Part shown: positions 30,635 through 41,990 of the stretch, one piece after another | Numbering within the stretch: the stretch's first letter is position 1 | How the letters are laid out: the number at the start of each line of letters is the position of its first letter | NCBI GenBank assembly: GCA_963210315.1 | Contig: OY723279.1 | Span: 744,001 to 808,000 of the forward strand | Direction of reading: 5' to 3' | Source of the DNA: Rhynchopus euleeides | Lineage: Eukaryota > Euglenozoa > Diplonemea > Diplonemida > Diplonemidae | DNA: 64,000 nt | Program-made: the position numbers and the translations under genes | The notes under the pieces: model-generated | Databases searched by the model: none | Seen by the model: only the letters and a program-made list of their open reading frames with translations | What the model was told of the DNA's origin: nothing

Positions 30635-32574
30635 TCAGAGGAACCACACGGGCATCCGAGGGCACCCGATCCACAGGAAGACCCTTCCCGCAGTGCTGTA
30701 CGGGCACCTGCGGAGGGTGTGCTTCCAGGAGGGACTGGGGTGGATCTGGGCAGGGCAGCAGAGGCGGCGCCACATCCGGATGGGGTACGGGTTGAATCGG
30801 GACATCTCCGGCGAGGCCTCGTGCCTCTGTATCACCGCACTTCAGGTAGTTTCAAATTTTTTTGGTGCAACCCCTTGCCTACAAAAGCCTCAGGTACAAA
30901 CCCCTTGCCACCCCTATAGCCATACCCGAGAAATGCCTCGGATAGGGCTATATTGGTGGTCTGATGTGGTATTTTGCGCCTCAGACCTACCTAGGGTGCG
31001 AGAAACCCCATGACGAGGTGTTGTGCTCGATTTTTGGAAAAGTTGCCCTGGGACGCAAAAAATGGACTTAACCCCCCTACCCCCCCCCCCAGGGGGGGTT
31101 TTGCCCGAAAATTTGTGAGGACGCACGAACCGATGGATTCGATATCTGTGCCGAAAAAATGGTCACCGTGAATTTTTTGGGGGGTGTACGTATTCACAGT
31201 GATATGGGGCGTAGCTTGCAAACCTCGGTTTAATTATTTCCCGGCCGAACCCAATTTCGATTTTTTTGGCTGAAAAATCGGTGAATGCGGGCTGGAGCCG
31301 CCCGGCCGGCCGGACCGGAAACCCGGAAATTCCCCCATTTTCCCCCTTTTTTCACACCAATGGGGGTATGGAAATTTAGTCATTCTTAGTCACTTTTAGG
31401 CGATTTACGCGCGGTTTTTCGGCTGGGGAAAAGAGTAAGATTTTCGAAAAAAATCGATTTTTTCGCAAAAAATCGCATTGTGTCGTAGTCGCGCGTAGTC
31501 ACCCGTAGTCGCCAGGTCGAGGTTCCCAGATTCCATACCCCCCCGGGGTACTGAATTACCGATTTTTCGACATGTCGAAAAAAAAAATTTGGCCGAAAAA
31601 AATTTTTTTTTTCGGCCGACTAAACCGAAAATCGGGCCCTCTGGGGTGCCACACCGATTTTTTTCGGATTTTTTTTCGATTTTTTTTGGTTGGGGTGGCC
31701 ACCAGTCCAGGCTGCTGCCCCACGGTGGCCGGATTTTCGACATGTCGAAAAAAAAATTTTTTTGGCCGAAAAAAAATTTTTCCGGGGGGCTTCGCCCCCC
31801 GGACCCCCCATGTGGGGGGCTCCGCCCCCCACGCCCCCCGCCCCCCGCCCCCCGCCCCCCACCTCCCACCTCCCACCTCCCACCTCCCACCTCCCACCTC
31901 CCTCCCGGCCGGGGGCCGGTACGGTCCGTCGTCGGCTGCGGCCAAAGGGCGTGCGGTAGCCGACGCCCTTTTGTGCTCGCCTCCTCCCTCCCACACCTCT
32001 TTGTCCTCTTTCATGACGCGTCACCCTGCCTCCACGCTCTGACTTCTGTGACCCGCATGCCGCGTTGAGAGCAAGTCTTCCGTGTGCTGTCACCGAGACC
32101 AGGCCACTATCTGCTCTCAGGTTGGTAGCAATGGCCTTTTACCTGATGTCAAGCCCACGTGACAAAGACTCGTGCAGCTGAGGTCCTGGCTGGTCTGTCC
32201 TGTTGTCTGGGATCCTGTTCCCCCCCGCACCCCCCCTTCCCACACATGTCTGGTGCGTCGGTCGCGGGTTTGTGGCGCATCGGTCCTTTGGCCTGCCGGG
32301 CCTCCCCCCCGCACCCCCCCTCCACACGCGAACCGGTCCCCCTTTTTCAATTGCGACCCGGTTCCCGTGTTGTGTCGCGGCCCTCCCCGCCTCGCCTCCG
32401 ACAGACTCTCCCCACAGTTGACGACGTGGGCAAACGGCGCCGACATCCTCTCATCACTTACCGTATTCTCATCAGGACGGTCGGTTTCCCTGACGCCACG
32501 ACCACCAATGTGCTCCGATGCTTTTTGAAGGAGGTAGTTCATCCCCGACTCAGGCGTTTGCGGGAATGAGCTCG
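30635..32574. other. Non-coding stretch with GC hairpins
   Basis: No supported gene. Features seen: runs of GAAAAAAA around 31440-31780, a nested hairpin CCGGGGGGCTTCGCCCCCCGG at 31780-31803 next to GGGGGGCTCCGCCCCCC, and a CCACCTCC tandem at 31856-31906. Confidence 0.55.
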
Positions 32575-33256
32575 CCCACTTCTCCTGGAGGAGTACGCAC
32601 CACCCGGTCGTGGCGCACCCGCACCCGCTGCACACCGCACATGACGAGTTGCGGTAGCAGCCGTACCCCACACAGGTTCGAGTGGTTTGCCATGGTCCTG
32701 CTCACGACGACCTGCAGGTCACCCGTTCCTGTCGTGCACGGGCAGGCAGTGCCAGGAGGTGGTGGCCTCGTCAATCTGGCAGGGTTTGAGTTTACCGGGG
32801 CGAGGCACTCCACTCTGGGTCTGCTGTTTGTGATGTAACAAGCAGGTCTGGCGGGGTGTTCAGGGTTCGGAGTGGCCCTCCTCGTTGGCATCCGTGCAGC
32901 AGCGCTATCGCGTCCCGGAATGCCCCGTGTCACACCGGTGGGAACAGGGGCCAGCACCGCCATCTCGAGGAGGACCCGGGCCGTTCTTTGGATTCTTCAC
33001 AGTCGCAGCCTCCGGCTTGTCGTTGTCCGTCAGCGTAGCGCCCACCCAGCCTGCAGAGATCTTGCACCGTCTTCAACAGCAACTTTTGACCCGACAATTT
33101 TTGGGGCATTTTTTCACCAAAAAAAATCACTCTGCGCGCCAAGTCGAAGACTTGTTTGGGGACTTTTGGTGTCCCCAATTTTTCAATTTTCGAAAAATAA
33201 GCTCACTTTGCTAAACTGGACCCAACTCCCCACACTCTTTTTTAAGCGAAAAACCA
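32575..33256 (+). repeat. Long inverted repeat, left copy
   Basis: About 680 bp found reversed at about 62441-63085 with a few indels and substitutions. Shared blocks include CTCACGACGACCTGCAGGTC, GAGGCACTCCACTCTGGGTC and AAGCTCACTTTGCTAAACTG. Similarity ends at GCGAAAAAC, where the GC-rich inverted repeat of the hAT-like element begins. Confidence 0.8.
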
Positions 33257-33257
33257 C

Positions 33258-33425
33258 GGTTTGCCCCCCGGGCGGGATCCCGGGCGGGCCCGGCCGGGTT
33301 CCGGGAAATTCCGGGATTCCCGGGATTCCCGGGATTTCCCGGCCGGGAATCCCGGGATCCCGGCCGGGAAATCCCGGGATGACCCCGGGGTATCCCGGGG
33401 TCATCCCGGGACCCCCCCGGGGTCA
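33258..33425 (+). repeat. Left GC-rich inverted end of the hAT-like element
   Basis: Starts CCACGGTTTGCCCCCCGGGC and continues with repeated GGGATTCCCGGG and CCCGGCCGGG words. The reverse complement of 37913-38062 aligns with gaps. Confidence 0.75.
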
Positions 33426-33664
33426 GGTGTAGGTGGGTGGTAAGATGACTTGAGAGTTTTGCACATTGCACATTGCACGCTGCCGTTGCCCCCTTCCCCT
33501 TTGCGATCCACCCGATGTCATTAGTTTTTGCTGGACCCGACTATTTCACCTCACATATACCGCACGTGACTTGGACCCCACAACCCCGCCCCGCCCCCCC
33601 CCCCCCCCCACGTAACTGCGCCGCATACACACACCCGGCAGAGAAACCTTCCACAACAGCAAAC

Positions 33665-36232
33665 ATGCACCGTACTCTTTTGTTACTCCTCATTTTTTTT
33701 TCCTTCCTGCTCGTTGGTGATGCAGCACCAGGGCAGAAAGGAGGGAAGAGGGCGAGGGATGATGCGGATGACGGCGACAGCGATGGCGACGGCGGCAAGA
33801 GCCGCAAGCAACCTCGCCGAGGCAAGGCGGAGGTAGCGGCCCCGGACGACGACGACGACGACGACGACGACATCGACGACGCCATTGAGGCGGTGCTGAA
33901 GGAGGTGAAGCGGAAGAGGCAGCCGCTGATCGATTTGGCCGTCGCTGAAGGGGTCCTCACAGAGAATGAGAAAGCCCCCCTCATGCCGAAGATCGCCCGC
34001 CTGATTGCTCTCGGACGGAAGAAGAAGGAGCTCGCCGCCAGCGCAGTGGCCTTGCGCACGCCGACGGGGAAGTTGCGCCGCCCGGCAAAGGCCGCCCTCG
34101 CCGAGAGCCTCAGCAGCCAAGCTGACCTGACCCCCCCGAAGCTGCAGCCTGCCCAGTCTTTGTCGACCCGCTTCTCCGAGTTCAAGTGGCTTTCAGTCAA
34201 GACGAAAGCGGAGGCCACGACCGACGGGTACAGGTTCGCGAAGGCCACGGCGAGATGCTGCGACGAGCAGGAGGTGCCCGTGTGTGCTCCGTGCAAGTGG
34301 GCGTTTGCACCCGGCGTCGACAGGCACGACCTCACGAGCCACGTGGGTACGAAGGGCCACGGTCGCAATGCAACGACCCCAGTCGACGCCTCAACGCCAA
34401 ACCGTGACGCATCCACACCAGCAGCCGACCGATCCACACCAGCAGCCGACCGATCCACACCTTCGAGCAACCGACCCGCACCAGCAAACTCCAACGTCCG
34501 GGAAACGCTGCTGGAGGTGTGCACGATGGCAGGGCTCTCGTTTCGTGGCGCGACGCAGGTCTTCCGTGCCGTCTCTGGGCTCACCATCCCAGAAGACGTC
34601 AACATGCAGAAGGTCTGGCAGAGGAGCGGGGCGACCGTCTACGACAACCACCTCGACACGATTGCCGATATGCTCGCAGGACAAGATCTGAGCATCGTCC
34701 ACGACTGTGGTTCGACGATCCAGGGTCAGAATGTCGTGTTGTTCATTGCACAGACCGCTACAACGTCCGTTGCGCTGCCGCTACAGTATTCGGATGTCCC
34801 GTTTACAGGTCTTACGGTGCGCACCGCGCTGGAGGAATCTCTCGCTGCTGTCGGTGTGGGGATTGAACAGGTGAGGGTCGTGCGCAGCGATCGTGGTGGG
34901 TCGAACGTGAAGATGTCGCGCGACCTAGCAGGAGAGGCTCACATCCCGTACGTATCCTGCCTGGCTCACCTGCTGAACAACACCCTTTCCGATGTTCGTC
35001 GGATGATGAAGGCCGCCGAGGACCCCCTGCTCGACTTCTTCCACCTCACGAACTACGTGTTTGGTGACGCGAAAAAGCAGAACAAGTGGCGGGACCACCA
35101 AAGAAGTGTGCAGAGCGACCCCCAGACACACACGGCGGGTGTCCTATTGGCGAAGCTGCGGAAGCAGTCGGCATCGACGACAACGCGGGAACAGGACAAA
35201 CTTCTGGACAAGATGAAGGGCCTCTGCAAGGCCGCGGTGACCGAGGCGCACAAGGATGCGATTGCCAACGCAAAGACGTTTGGGGAGCTTTGCAGCTTGA
35301 TGTCTGCAGCACACGCCGACATGAAGAGCACTCTGCAGGAGGCGGTGGCCATCAAACGTGCACCCCGGATCTACGACACACGCTTCGTCAGCATGCTCGA
35401 CTGCGCGGAGCACTTTGAAGAGCGTGTCGCCATGCTGTACTCGTACATGGCTACCGGGATTGGCAATGCCTACACTCCCCCCACGTTCGAGAAGCTTGCT
35501 GTGCTGCTGAAGACCGTCGGTTCTGAGGCGCTTCAGGACATGCTGACGGAGTTCGTCCGTGCCGCGGCGCCGGTAAGAGCCGCTTTGTCGCGGTACAGCA
35601 ACGCGCAGGCACCCGGGACGGTTGGATCGGCGACGATCTACGCGGAGGTGGAGGAGCTGATCGACATCCTCCAGAGGGCGAGCACGGGGGATGGACTCGC
35701 AGCCCGCGTGTCCAAGACCTTCTACAACGGTCTGCAGAGCCGGTGGCGCGAATCCTCGGAAACGGGCCGGGGGTTCTACCTCTCTGTGCGCCAGCTGACT
35801 CCGGAGGGGTACGAGACCCTGGAGATGCTGGATGACCTGCTGCCACGCGAAGACCTCGGCAAGCACATCGGCTTCGACGTCACCGCGCCCATGTACCAGG
35901 CGTACACTTCGGCAGTGTCGGAGCACGAGGTCGGCTCAGAGAGGGTATTCTGGAAACGCCAGCTTACCAACGAGACGCTCAAGCCTCTTGCTGAGCGTGT
36001 GTTGTTTCTCCTCACCTTGCCCCCTTCCTGCACAGCACCTGACAGCGCACTCTCTGTCATGATGCAAGCCATCCCCGTGTGCCGGAGTGCTATGTCCCGC
36101 GACTCCCACGCAAAGCTCTCGCTCTTGGCCATCAATCAAGATGTGCGAGGTGCGTACGGCAAGGAGTGTGGCTTCCGGCGGACATTCCCGTCACTCCGTG
36201 TGAATGACGCTGAGAGTGACGATGAGGAGTGA
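33665..36232 (+). CDS. hAT-like transposase
   Basis: 855 residues from the ATG at 33665; the open frame extends to 33473 but the upstream part is Pro-rich. The first ~20 residues (MHRTLLLLLIFFSFLLVGDA) look like a signal peptide, odd for a nuclear protein; a downstream Met may be the true start. Then a basic/acidic region with a run of nine Asp, a zinc-finger-like CAPCKWAFAPGVDRHD...GHGRN (about residues 202-232), and Thr/Pro repeats. The RNase H-like core has IVHDCGST (first Asp), VRSDRGGSN (second Asp) and CLAHLLNNTL (the C-x2-H of hAT). The C terminus LAERVLFLLTLPPS...LLAINQD resembles the hAT dimerisation region. The frame is intact. Confidence 0.75.
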   Translation: MHRTLLLLLIFFSFLLVGDAAPGQKGGKRARDDADDGDSDGDGGKSRKQPRRGKAEVAAPDDDDDDDDDIDDAIEAVLKEVKRKRQPLIDLAVAEGVLTENEKAPLMPKIARLIALGRKKKELAASAVALRTPTGKLRRPAKAALAESLSSQADLTPPKLQPAQSLSTRFSEFKWLSVKTKAEATTDGYRFAKATARCCDEQEVPVCAPCKWAFAPGVDRHDLTSHVGTKGHGRNATTPVDASTPNRDASTPAADRSTPAADRSTPSSNRPAPANSNVRETLLEVCTMAGLSFRGATQVFRAVSGLTIPEDVNMQKVWQRSGATVYDNHLDTIADMLAGQDLSIVHDCGSTIQGQNVVLFIAQTATTSVALPLQYSDVPFTGLTVRTALEESLAAVGVGIEQVRVVRSDRGGSNVKMSRDLAGEAHIPYVSCLAHLLNNTLSDVRRMMKAAEDPLLDFFHLTNYVFGDAKKQNKWRDHQRSVQSDPQTHTAGVLLAKLRKQSASTTTREQDKLLDKMKGLCKAAVTEAHKDAIANAKTFGELCSLMSAAHADMKSTLQEAVAIKRAPRIYDTRFVSMLDCAEHFEERVAMLYSYMATGIGNAYTPPTFEKLAVLLKTVGSEALQDMLTEFVRAAAPVRAALSRYSNAQAPGTVGSATIYAEVEELIDILQRASTGDGLAARVSKTFYNGLQSRWRESSETGRGFYLSVRQLTPEGYETLEMLDDLLPREDLGKHIGFDVTAPMYQAYTSAVSEHEVGSERVFWKRQLTNETLKPLAERVLFLLTLPPSCTAPDSALSVMMQAIPVCRSAMSRDSHAKLSLLAINQDVRGAYGKECGFRRTFPSLRVNDAESDDEE

Positions 36233-37912
36233 TTTGTCCGGCACAGTGTGTGCGTCCGTGTGTGTGTATATCGTATTCCTTGCTGTCTGTGTCTGACGTC
36301 TTGTTCTGCAGCTGTGAGACGTCGTATGATGCTGATTGCCCTCCGATGCCATCAGCTGCTTTGGAGTCACGAGGGTATTGTGGCTCCCTTCGGAGGTTGT
36401 TGTTGCAGTGCATGTACTGCTTTTGTGTTTGTAGTTTGCCGGATCAGAAAGTCAGGAGAAGCGAATCGCGCGGCGCCCCAGCCCCAGACCCCAGCCCCTG
36501 CCACTTGCCACTTGTGTGCTGCCTTCGTGTGTGCGCCTGTGCCTCCCTGTTCTGCATTTGGTTGCCCTCGCGGGTATCACGATACAGAGCAGTCCACCCC
36601 CTCCCCCCCCCAAAAATCGTTCGCATCATCTTGGCGCCCATTCCTTCCACTTTCTGTGGATGTGTTTGGTATTTCCGAACGGAATTTTCCAGCGTCAAGA
36701 CTGATACCTCGCCGTTTTCGAGTCAGTCACTTCCACCGCCGCTGCGATTTGCGTACCGGTAGTTGTGCAGAAATGCTAACATTTAATTTGCTCTGTGGAA
36801 CCTGGACTGCACCTTCTGGGATGTGAGTCTGTAGATAGTTGGACAGTTGCAGTACCCATCTGTTAGAAAGCTGAAAGGAACCTTGTCGGGCGATCAAGGA
36901 CGACTGAGGGTTCAGTTTGAGTTTAATGTGGTCCAAGGGTACAACAGACATCACTGCTTGCAGATCCCTCTTGCTTGTCCCTCTGGTAACTTCCAACGGC
37001 TCAAACTCCTCGACTTCCTTGGGTGGGCATTTGCCATACCTGACGTAAAACAGTGATGCTTCGTGCTAGTGGTGAACCTGACGTTAGTAAAGGAAGGGTG
37101 CTGCGGCTGTCCACGAGGGGCTCTGATGCCTCCTCACGGTGCCTGGTTGGTCGGTTCAGGTGAAACAGAGCAAATTTAGTGTTAGGGGGATGCCTCTGGT
37201 CAAGGCCTTTTCACAAAAATTGACCCACGGCGCCGAGTTGGGCCGTTGGTTCCTGGTTGTAGCTCGGTCTACGCCAGGTTCCACACCCCGTCATCGCAAA
37301 ACGTACGCATACACAGAGGCAAAACACAACAGCCTCTGTGGTACGGGAGCATGGCGGGAGGAAATTTTGCCTTTTGGTCAAATAGGCACCCTTTTGTAAT
37401 CACTTGACCCGCAGGGTGGCTGAGTCTTATCAGACAGGCCGACCTACATGTTGATCAGTGGAACCACACAACCTGTTCAACCTGCCCCCGGGGTGGCTGA
37501 GTCCACCCCTGCCGTAGCGTAAGATAAGCCTACGTCGACCCTCGTCGTCCTCTTCGTCGTCCTAGGACTGTGGAGTTCAGCAACCAGGAGGATGCGGAAC
37601 TGCTGTGAGCTGCACACTCTCTTGACACACCTGCACGTATCTGCGTTACACTCGTGGTAACCCCGAACCCTGTATTTATACAGGAGACTTCCATCTGGGA
37701 CAGTTTCTGTTCCAGATGAGCTTTGACAGTGGTAGCCATCTTTGCTATGGAGCCATCGTCATTGCTATCGTCGTCACTCGGACCCATGAGCAGTGGATAC
37801 AATTGGTGTGGAAGGAGAGGGTGCGGTTCTGGATCAGCAGGTCTGAATCTGAAACTGGGGACTGAAAGCCATAGGTCTGAGATGACCTCGGTCCAAGCGA
37901 CCTGAGACTGAG
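36233..37912. other. Non-coding 3-prime part of the hAT-like element
   Basis: About 1.7 kb between the transposase-like stop and the right inverted end. No supported gene. GGGTGGCTGAGTC occurs at 37412 and 37490 without a tRNA context. Confidence 0.5.
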
Positions 37913-38062
37913 AACCCCCGGGATTCCCGGCCGGACCCCGGCCGGACCCGGCCGGGATTTCCCCGGGATCCCGGCCGGGATTTCAAAATCCCGGTCCCGG
38001 GCCCGGAATTTCCGGGCCCGGCCGGGGTTTCCCGGGATCCTGCCGGGGGGCAAACCGTGTTT
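37913..38062 (-). repeat. Right GC-rich inverted end of the hAT-like element
   Basis: Inverted partner of 33258-33425, ending GGGGGGCAAACCGTG. Confidence 0.75.
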
Positions 38063-38689
38063 TTCACTGCTCACGGGAGCGAAGGCCAAGTCCAACAGGG
38101 GTAGCCTTGTAGAGAAGGCTCCTGATCTCTCCAAACATTGCACCGAAGACCACACCTGCCCATCAGGTTCTTCCCCGTCAGTCGAACAGTCTTTCTTGTT
38201 CATGTTCTGGGCAGGGTGCTCTGCCTCGGTCACCCCGACACCTAGGCTCGCCCAACATATTCCCTCAGTGTTCTCACAGGGGTGTCCTCAGTATCTGGGT
38301 CCCTACGGCAAGGCAGCGTACCAGGCTTTGCGAACCCGAAACAGGCTGTACTGTAGAGGAGGCGGATCTCAAGCAATTCCTCATAAAAAAAGTGTGACGG
38401 AAATTAATTTGGCCCATTTGGCCCAAAAAAAACACGCTCATGCACTCCGCACACACTCCGACAATGCCAAAAAACACATTTTTGGACATGTTCGGGTGGA
38501 GGCCACTTCACCTTGGGGCCAGACTGCCATCAGAGAGTACTCCGACGGCAGAACAACGCAGAAACAAACGACACTTGGTCAGAAACACACCAGGAACAGT
38601 AAGGTGTTGGCCGGAAACAGAGACACGCGCTGGGGCGACCAGCGACTTGTCACGGGGACACTCAGGAACAGCGAGCTGTTCCTCGGAAA

Positions 38690-38885
38690 CGTCTCCGATC
38701 CGGAGCCTCCGGCGAGTCTCCGGAGACTCACCGGAGACTCTGGATCGACTCCGGAGACTCGCCGGAGACTCCGGAACGACTCCGGAGACTCACCGGAGAC
38801 TCCGGAATGACTCCGGAGACTCCGCGGAGACTCCAGAATACCTCCGGAGACTCACCAGAGACTCCGGAACGACAGGAGACTCCGC
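38690..38885 (+). repeat. Second CTCCGGAGACTC minisatellite
   Basis: Same unit family as 27733-27890, about 11 kb away and in the same orientation. Upstream flanks also resemble each other (an AATTATTTTGGCC-like motif near 27494 and AATTAATTTGGCC at 38402), so the array belongs to a larger dispersed repeat. Confidence 0.85.
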
Positions 38886-39329
38886 GCAGCCTAATTTTGG
38901 CTACGTCTGCCTACGTCTGTCACCCAGAAAAGGTGATTTTCACACAGAAACACCCCAAAACGGGCCATCTGGGGCCGAAAATCTTAGTCTGCACCCTCAG
39001 AAAGGCCACAGATGGGCCAAAAACTGGTTTTTGGTTTTTTGACCCTCTCCAAGGGGGTCTGGAGGGGGTACTGAGTGGAAATAACGGGAAATGGCCATGC
39101 TCCCACCAAAATTGGCTGAAAAATCAAAAAATGCGTTTTTCTGGGCAAAAATCGAGCATTCCTGGGTTGCAGACTAAGGCAGACGTAGGTTTTTGCCCAT
39201 TTTGGGGTCACCTGGTGGGTTAGCGGGCGAGTAGTTGTCCAAAATCGTCGAAAATAATTTTCGTCACAGCGAAATCGGGGTATCCGCCTCCTCTACTGTA
39301 CTGATGGTTGCATACCGCCGCAAGTACGA

Positions 39330-39367
39330 CCCTGTCGCCACCCCATGAAGTGGGGTGGCGACAGGGT
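39330..39367. repeat. Perfect 16-bp stem hairpin
   Basis: CCCTGTCGCCACCCCA, a TGAAG loop, then the exact complement. No T tract follows and no gene ends nearby. Confidence 0.8.
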
Positions 39368-40113
39368 GTAAGTCACGAGGGGAAGGGCATGTGGAACGGC
39401 CACTGCCCAGTCCCCAGCGCCCTCCACCCCATAGGACATTCGATTTTTTGCAGGGAACCACCATACAACACCGCACAACACTACCGAACGCCACCAAACT
39501 CCACCAAACACCTCCAAACTCTGCCAAATTCCTCCAAACTCGGGTCAAAATCAGGTGGCGGTACATCAAAAGGGCCCAAATCCATAGGAAAACCCCCCCG
39601 CACGCCCCAAAAAAAATCCGTTTTTTCACGATTTTTCACGATTTTTCGTCAGCTGATTGAGGGTGTGATATGAGGGTTCTATCCAACAAGGATATCAAGG
39701 CGGCACTTTCAAAGTCCTGCCAAGGACAGCGCCACGTGGGTGTGTGCTTCTGATATATGTTATGTCATCATGTGAACCCTCCCCAGCGTGTGCCAACATC
39801 CCTGACACGCTCACGAAAAGCATGACACGGAGAAAACAGGTGCCGGAACAACCTGCCGAGCACACGGGTGGTGCCACGTTGATCCACGCAGCGATCTCCC
39901 ATGACAGGAAGCCTTGTCGCCACGGCAGAGTCGCCGCAGACTGTGGGAGAGGTGTCGCCAGTCACCTTGAGGTTGCAGTGTGTCATCAGGCTAAGACCCG
40001 TGCCCTCTTCACCTCCCCTGTTAGGTTGCTCCCATATCGTTGCCTGCTTTGGGGCCTGAAGGACATAGGGGTCCAGCAGGCACTTGAGCATCGCAAGGCA
40101 TGAGTGGCTGTTT

Positions 40114-41085
40114 CAAACTCCTGGTGCAAGCACCCGTCATGGTCTGGGGAAGCCCTCCCAGGTAGTTTAACGTCTTGCCCAGGACAAACCGCGTTTGCTA
40201 TGTTGGATTAGCGGATCCGCATCGTACAGAACGTCTACGAAAGACGACGCACGAGAACTGATACGCTATCCTAGTCTTTTACTAAGTCACACCACACGGG
40301 CGCGACCTGCTCCTTTCTTTTGTTAAAATAGGGAAAGGCACGTGAACACTGAAGGTCGGAGGCTCCACCGAATGAAGCTCGGAGGGTGATACCTCGGCCG
40401 CGCGTAGAAAAGCGTCAACGCATCAAACGAAGTTTTTTTTTGTGCGGCCTGTGTGGTTGTCTTCGTCGTTTGTCTTCTTCGACCGGACATCCCCTTCTTC
40501 TGGAGACACCGATCTACTCCATGAACCTCGAGCTGATGCTGGAGCTTTCGGGAGCCTCTGCGAGTGGGTGGCCACGTTTTCTTTGGTGGACGCACCCAAA
40601 AGAAAATAAAGAAATAGAAAAAAACCCGAAAAGAGGTCGAGGCACCCGCTCCACTCCAGCACCATGGGGCTGAGGTTCACGGATCACACAGGTGAGGATC
40701 AGTCCTCTGTGAGGCGCTTATCCTGAAGACGAACCAGTTCCCCGGTCGGTCTCCAGAAACTCGGGCCGCGTCTGGCGCTGTATCGCCTCGGCGGGGCTGT
40801 CGTCCCTTACAGTCTTTTCTGTACGAGGTTTTCCACAGGCTGCACACCTGCCCCGCGGCTGTGTGGCAGTCTTCGCGGAGTGCAATGCGAAGGTCTGGCC
40901 TGACGTGGTGTGACTATTTAGACTCCGGGTGTCTCCACCCATCCTGGTCTGGGGAGCCTCGTTACCCAAGCAGTTTTCGGTCATGCCCTGGACCACGGCC
41001 GTGCTAGACTCCTGGTGCAGGCACCCGTCATGGTCCGGGGACGGCCCCCCCAGGCAGTTTAACGTCTTACCCAGGACTTGGACTC
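40114..41085 (+). repeat. Direct repeat pair CTCCTGGTGCA...
   Basis: Two ~75-bp copies (40114-40190 and 41010-41085) share GCACCCGTCATGGTC and CAGTTTAACGTCTT with scattered mismatches. Confidence 0.7.
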
Positions 41086-41468
41086 GAAGTATCAACAGTA
41101 GAGAAAGAGCGGCAGAGTTGAAGTGACACTTTTGCTCACGAAACGCCTCCTGGTCACCTTGAGGCCCCAAGGCGAGGAGCCAACTTTTCCGGTTTCCCGA
41201 AAATCTATATTTTTTTTTCTTTTTACCCCTGACCAGGGTATAAGATAGACTTTTTTTCTGGCGCCGTTTTCCGGTTTTTCTGGTTTTGAAAATTTTTCGC
41301 GCGCGCCTTCGGCGCGCGCGACCCGCGCAAACCCTTCCAGAATCTGAGAGGGCCCGGTGCCTGCGCGCGTCCTGTCGTACTGAGGCTGCTGGTGGGGCAG
41401 GCGCAGCAGCTGCTTTGAAAGTTTGGACTCTCGGCCAAAAAACCGGTCTGGTGCAATTTTTTTACGCA

Positions 41469-41526
41469 GGGGGGTCTGGGGGGCGGAGCCCCCCAGCCGC
41501 CGGAGGCCACGGTAGTGAACATCTGT
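41469..41526 (-). repeat. Interspersed GC hairpin repeat, inverted copy
   Basis: Reverse of the unit at 10798-10853, including TAGTGAACATCTG on the plus strand. Confidence 0.75.
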
Positions 41527-41940
41527 TCCCTACAGTCTGGATTCGCTTGTAAGTAGGAAGGCTTCGCTGTATCGCAGCCCGGCCAGCAGGAGATCACTGG
41601 TCCTTGAGGGTTCAACCTTCAGGGTGGAGGAGGGCGGGGGAGCGACCACTCGTGACAGGTGTGCGTTGTGGGTGGAGTGGGTGCACGACAGAATGGCCAA
41701 AGGGTCCACGAGATCTCTGCACACATTCCGTTATCGAGGAGATGGGCACCTAGCTGTGACGACAGGCAACAAACAAATCTCATCTGTTAGTTGCCCCCAA
41801 TAGGCTTGGCGACCTTCAAGACTGCTTGAAAGACGTTCGTGTTCTCGTCTCAGCCCTCCAGACAAGCAGTTCTGTCTCGAGTTGGTGGGCTGTCGCCATG
41901 TATTCGATGGCACCGAGTGACGCTGCACAGAGGCAGACGA

Positions 41941-41990
41941 CACGGTGAACTCCAGCGGAGGTTACCCTACCTCCGCTGGAGTACACCGTG
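41941..41990. repeat. 50-bp hairpin bounded by CACGGTG
   Basis: CACGGTGAACTCCAGCGGAG pairs with its reverse at the right with one mismatch and an ~8-base loop. The outer heptamer CACGGTG is also the first seven bases of the TIR at 53491. Confidence 0.7.

Larger units (their letters stand above)
33258..38062 (+). mobile_element. hAT-like DNA transposon with nested GC-rich inverted ends
   Basis: The ends share CACGGTTTGCCCCCCGG followed by ~150 bp of CCCGGG/CCGGCCGGG words (33258-33425), mirrored at 37913-38062. The transposase-like gene lies between them. Each arm is itself full of palindromes. I could not find a convincing 8-bp target-site duplication, so the outer limits are approximate. 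Confidence 0.65.

Noticed and set aside
30318..31013. 231-codon ORF over the GAATCCGATTCC array
   Set aside because: The protein is an ESDSTIPES-type repeat produced by the palindromic array.
37412..37510. GGGTGGCTGAGTC as tRNA-Leu/Ser 5-prime halves
   Set aside because: No downstream anticodon or T arm; two short copies of a repeat.
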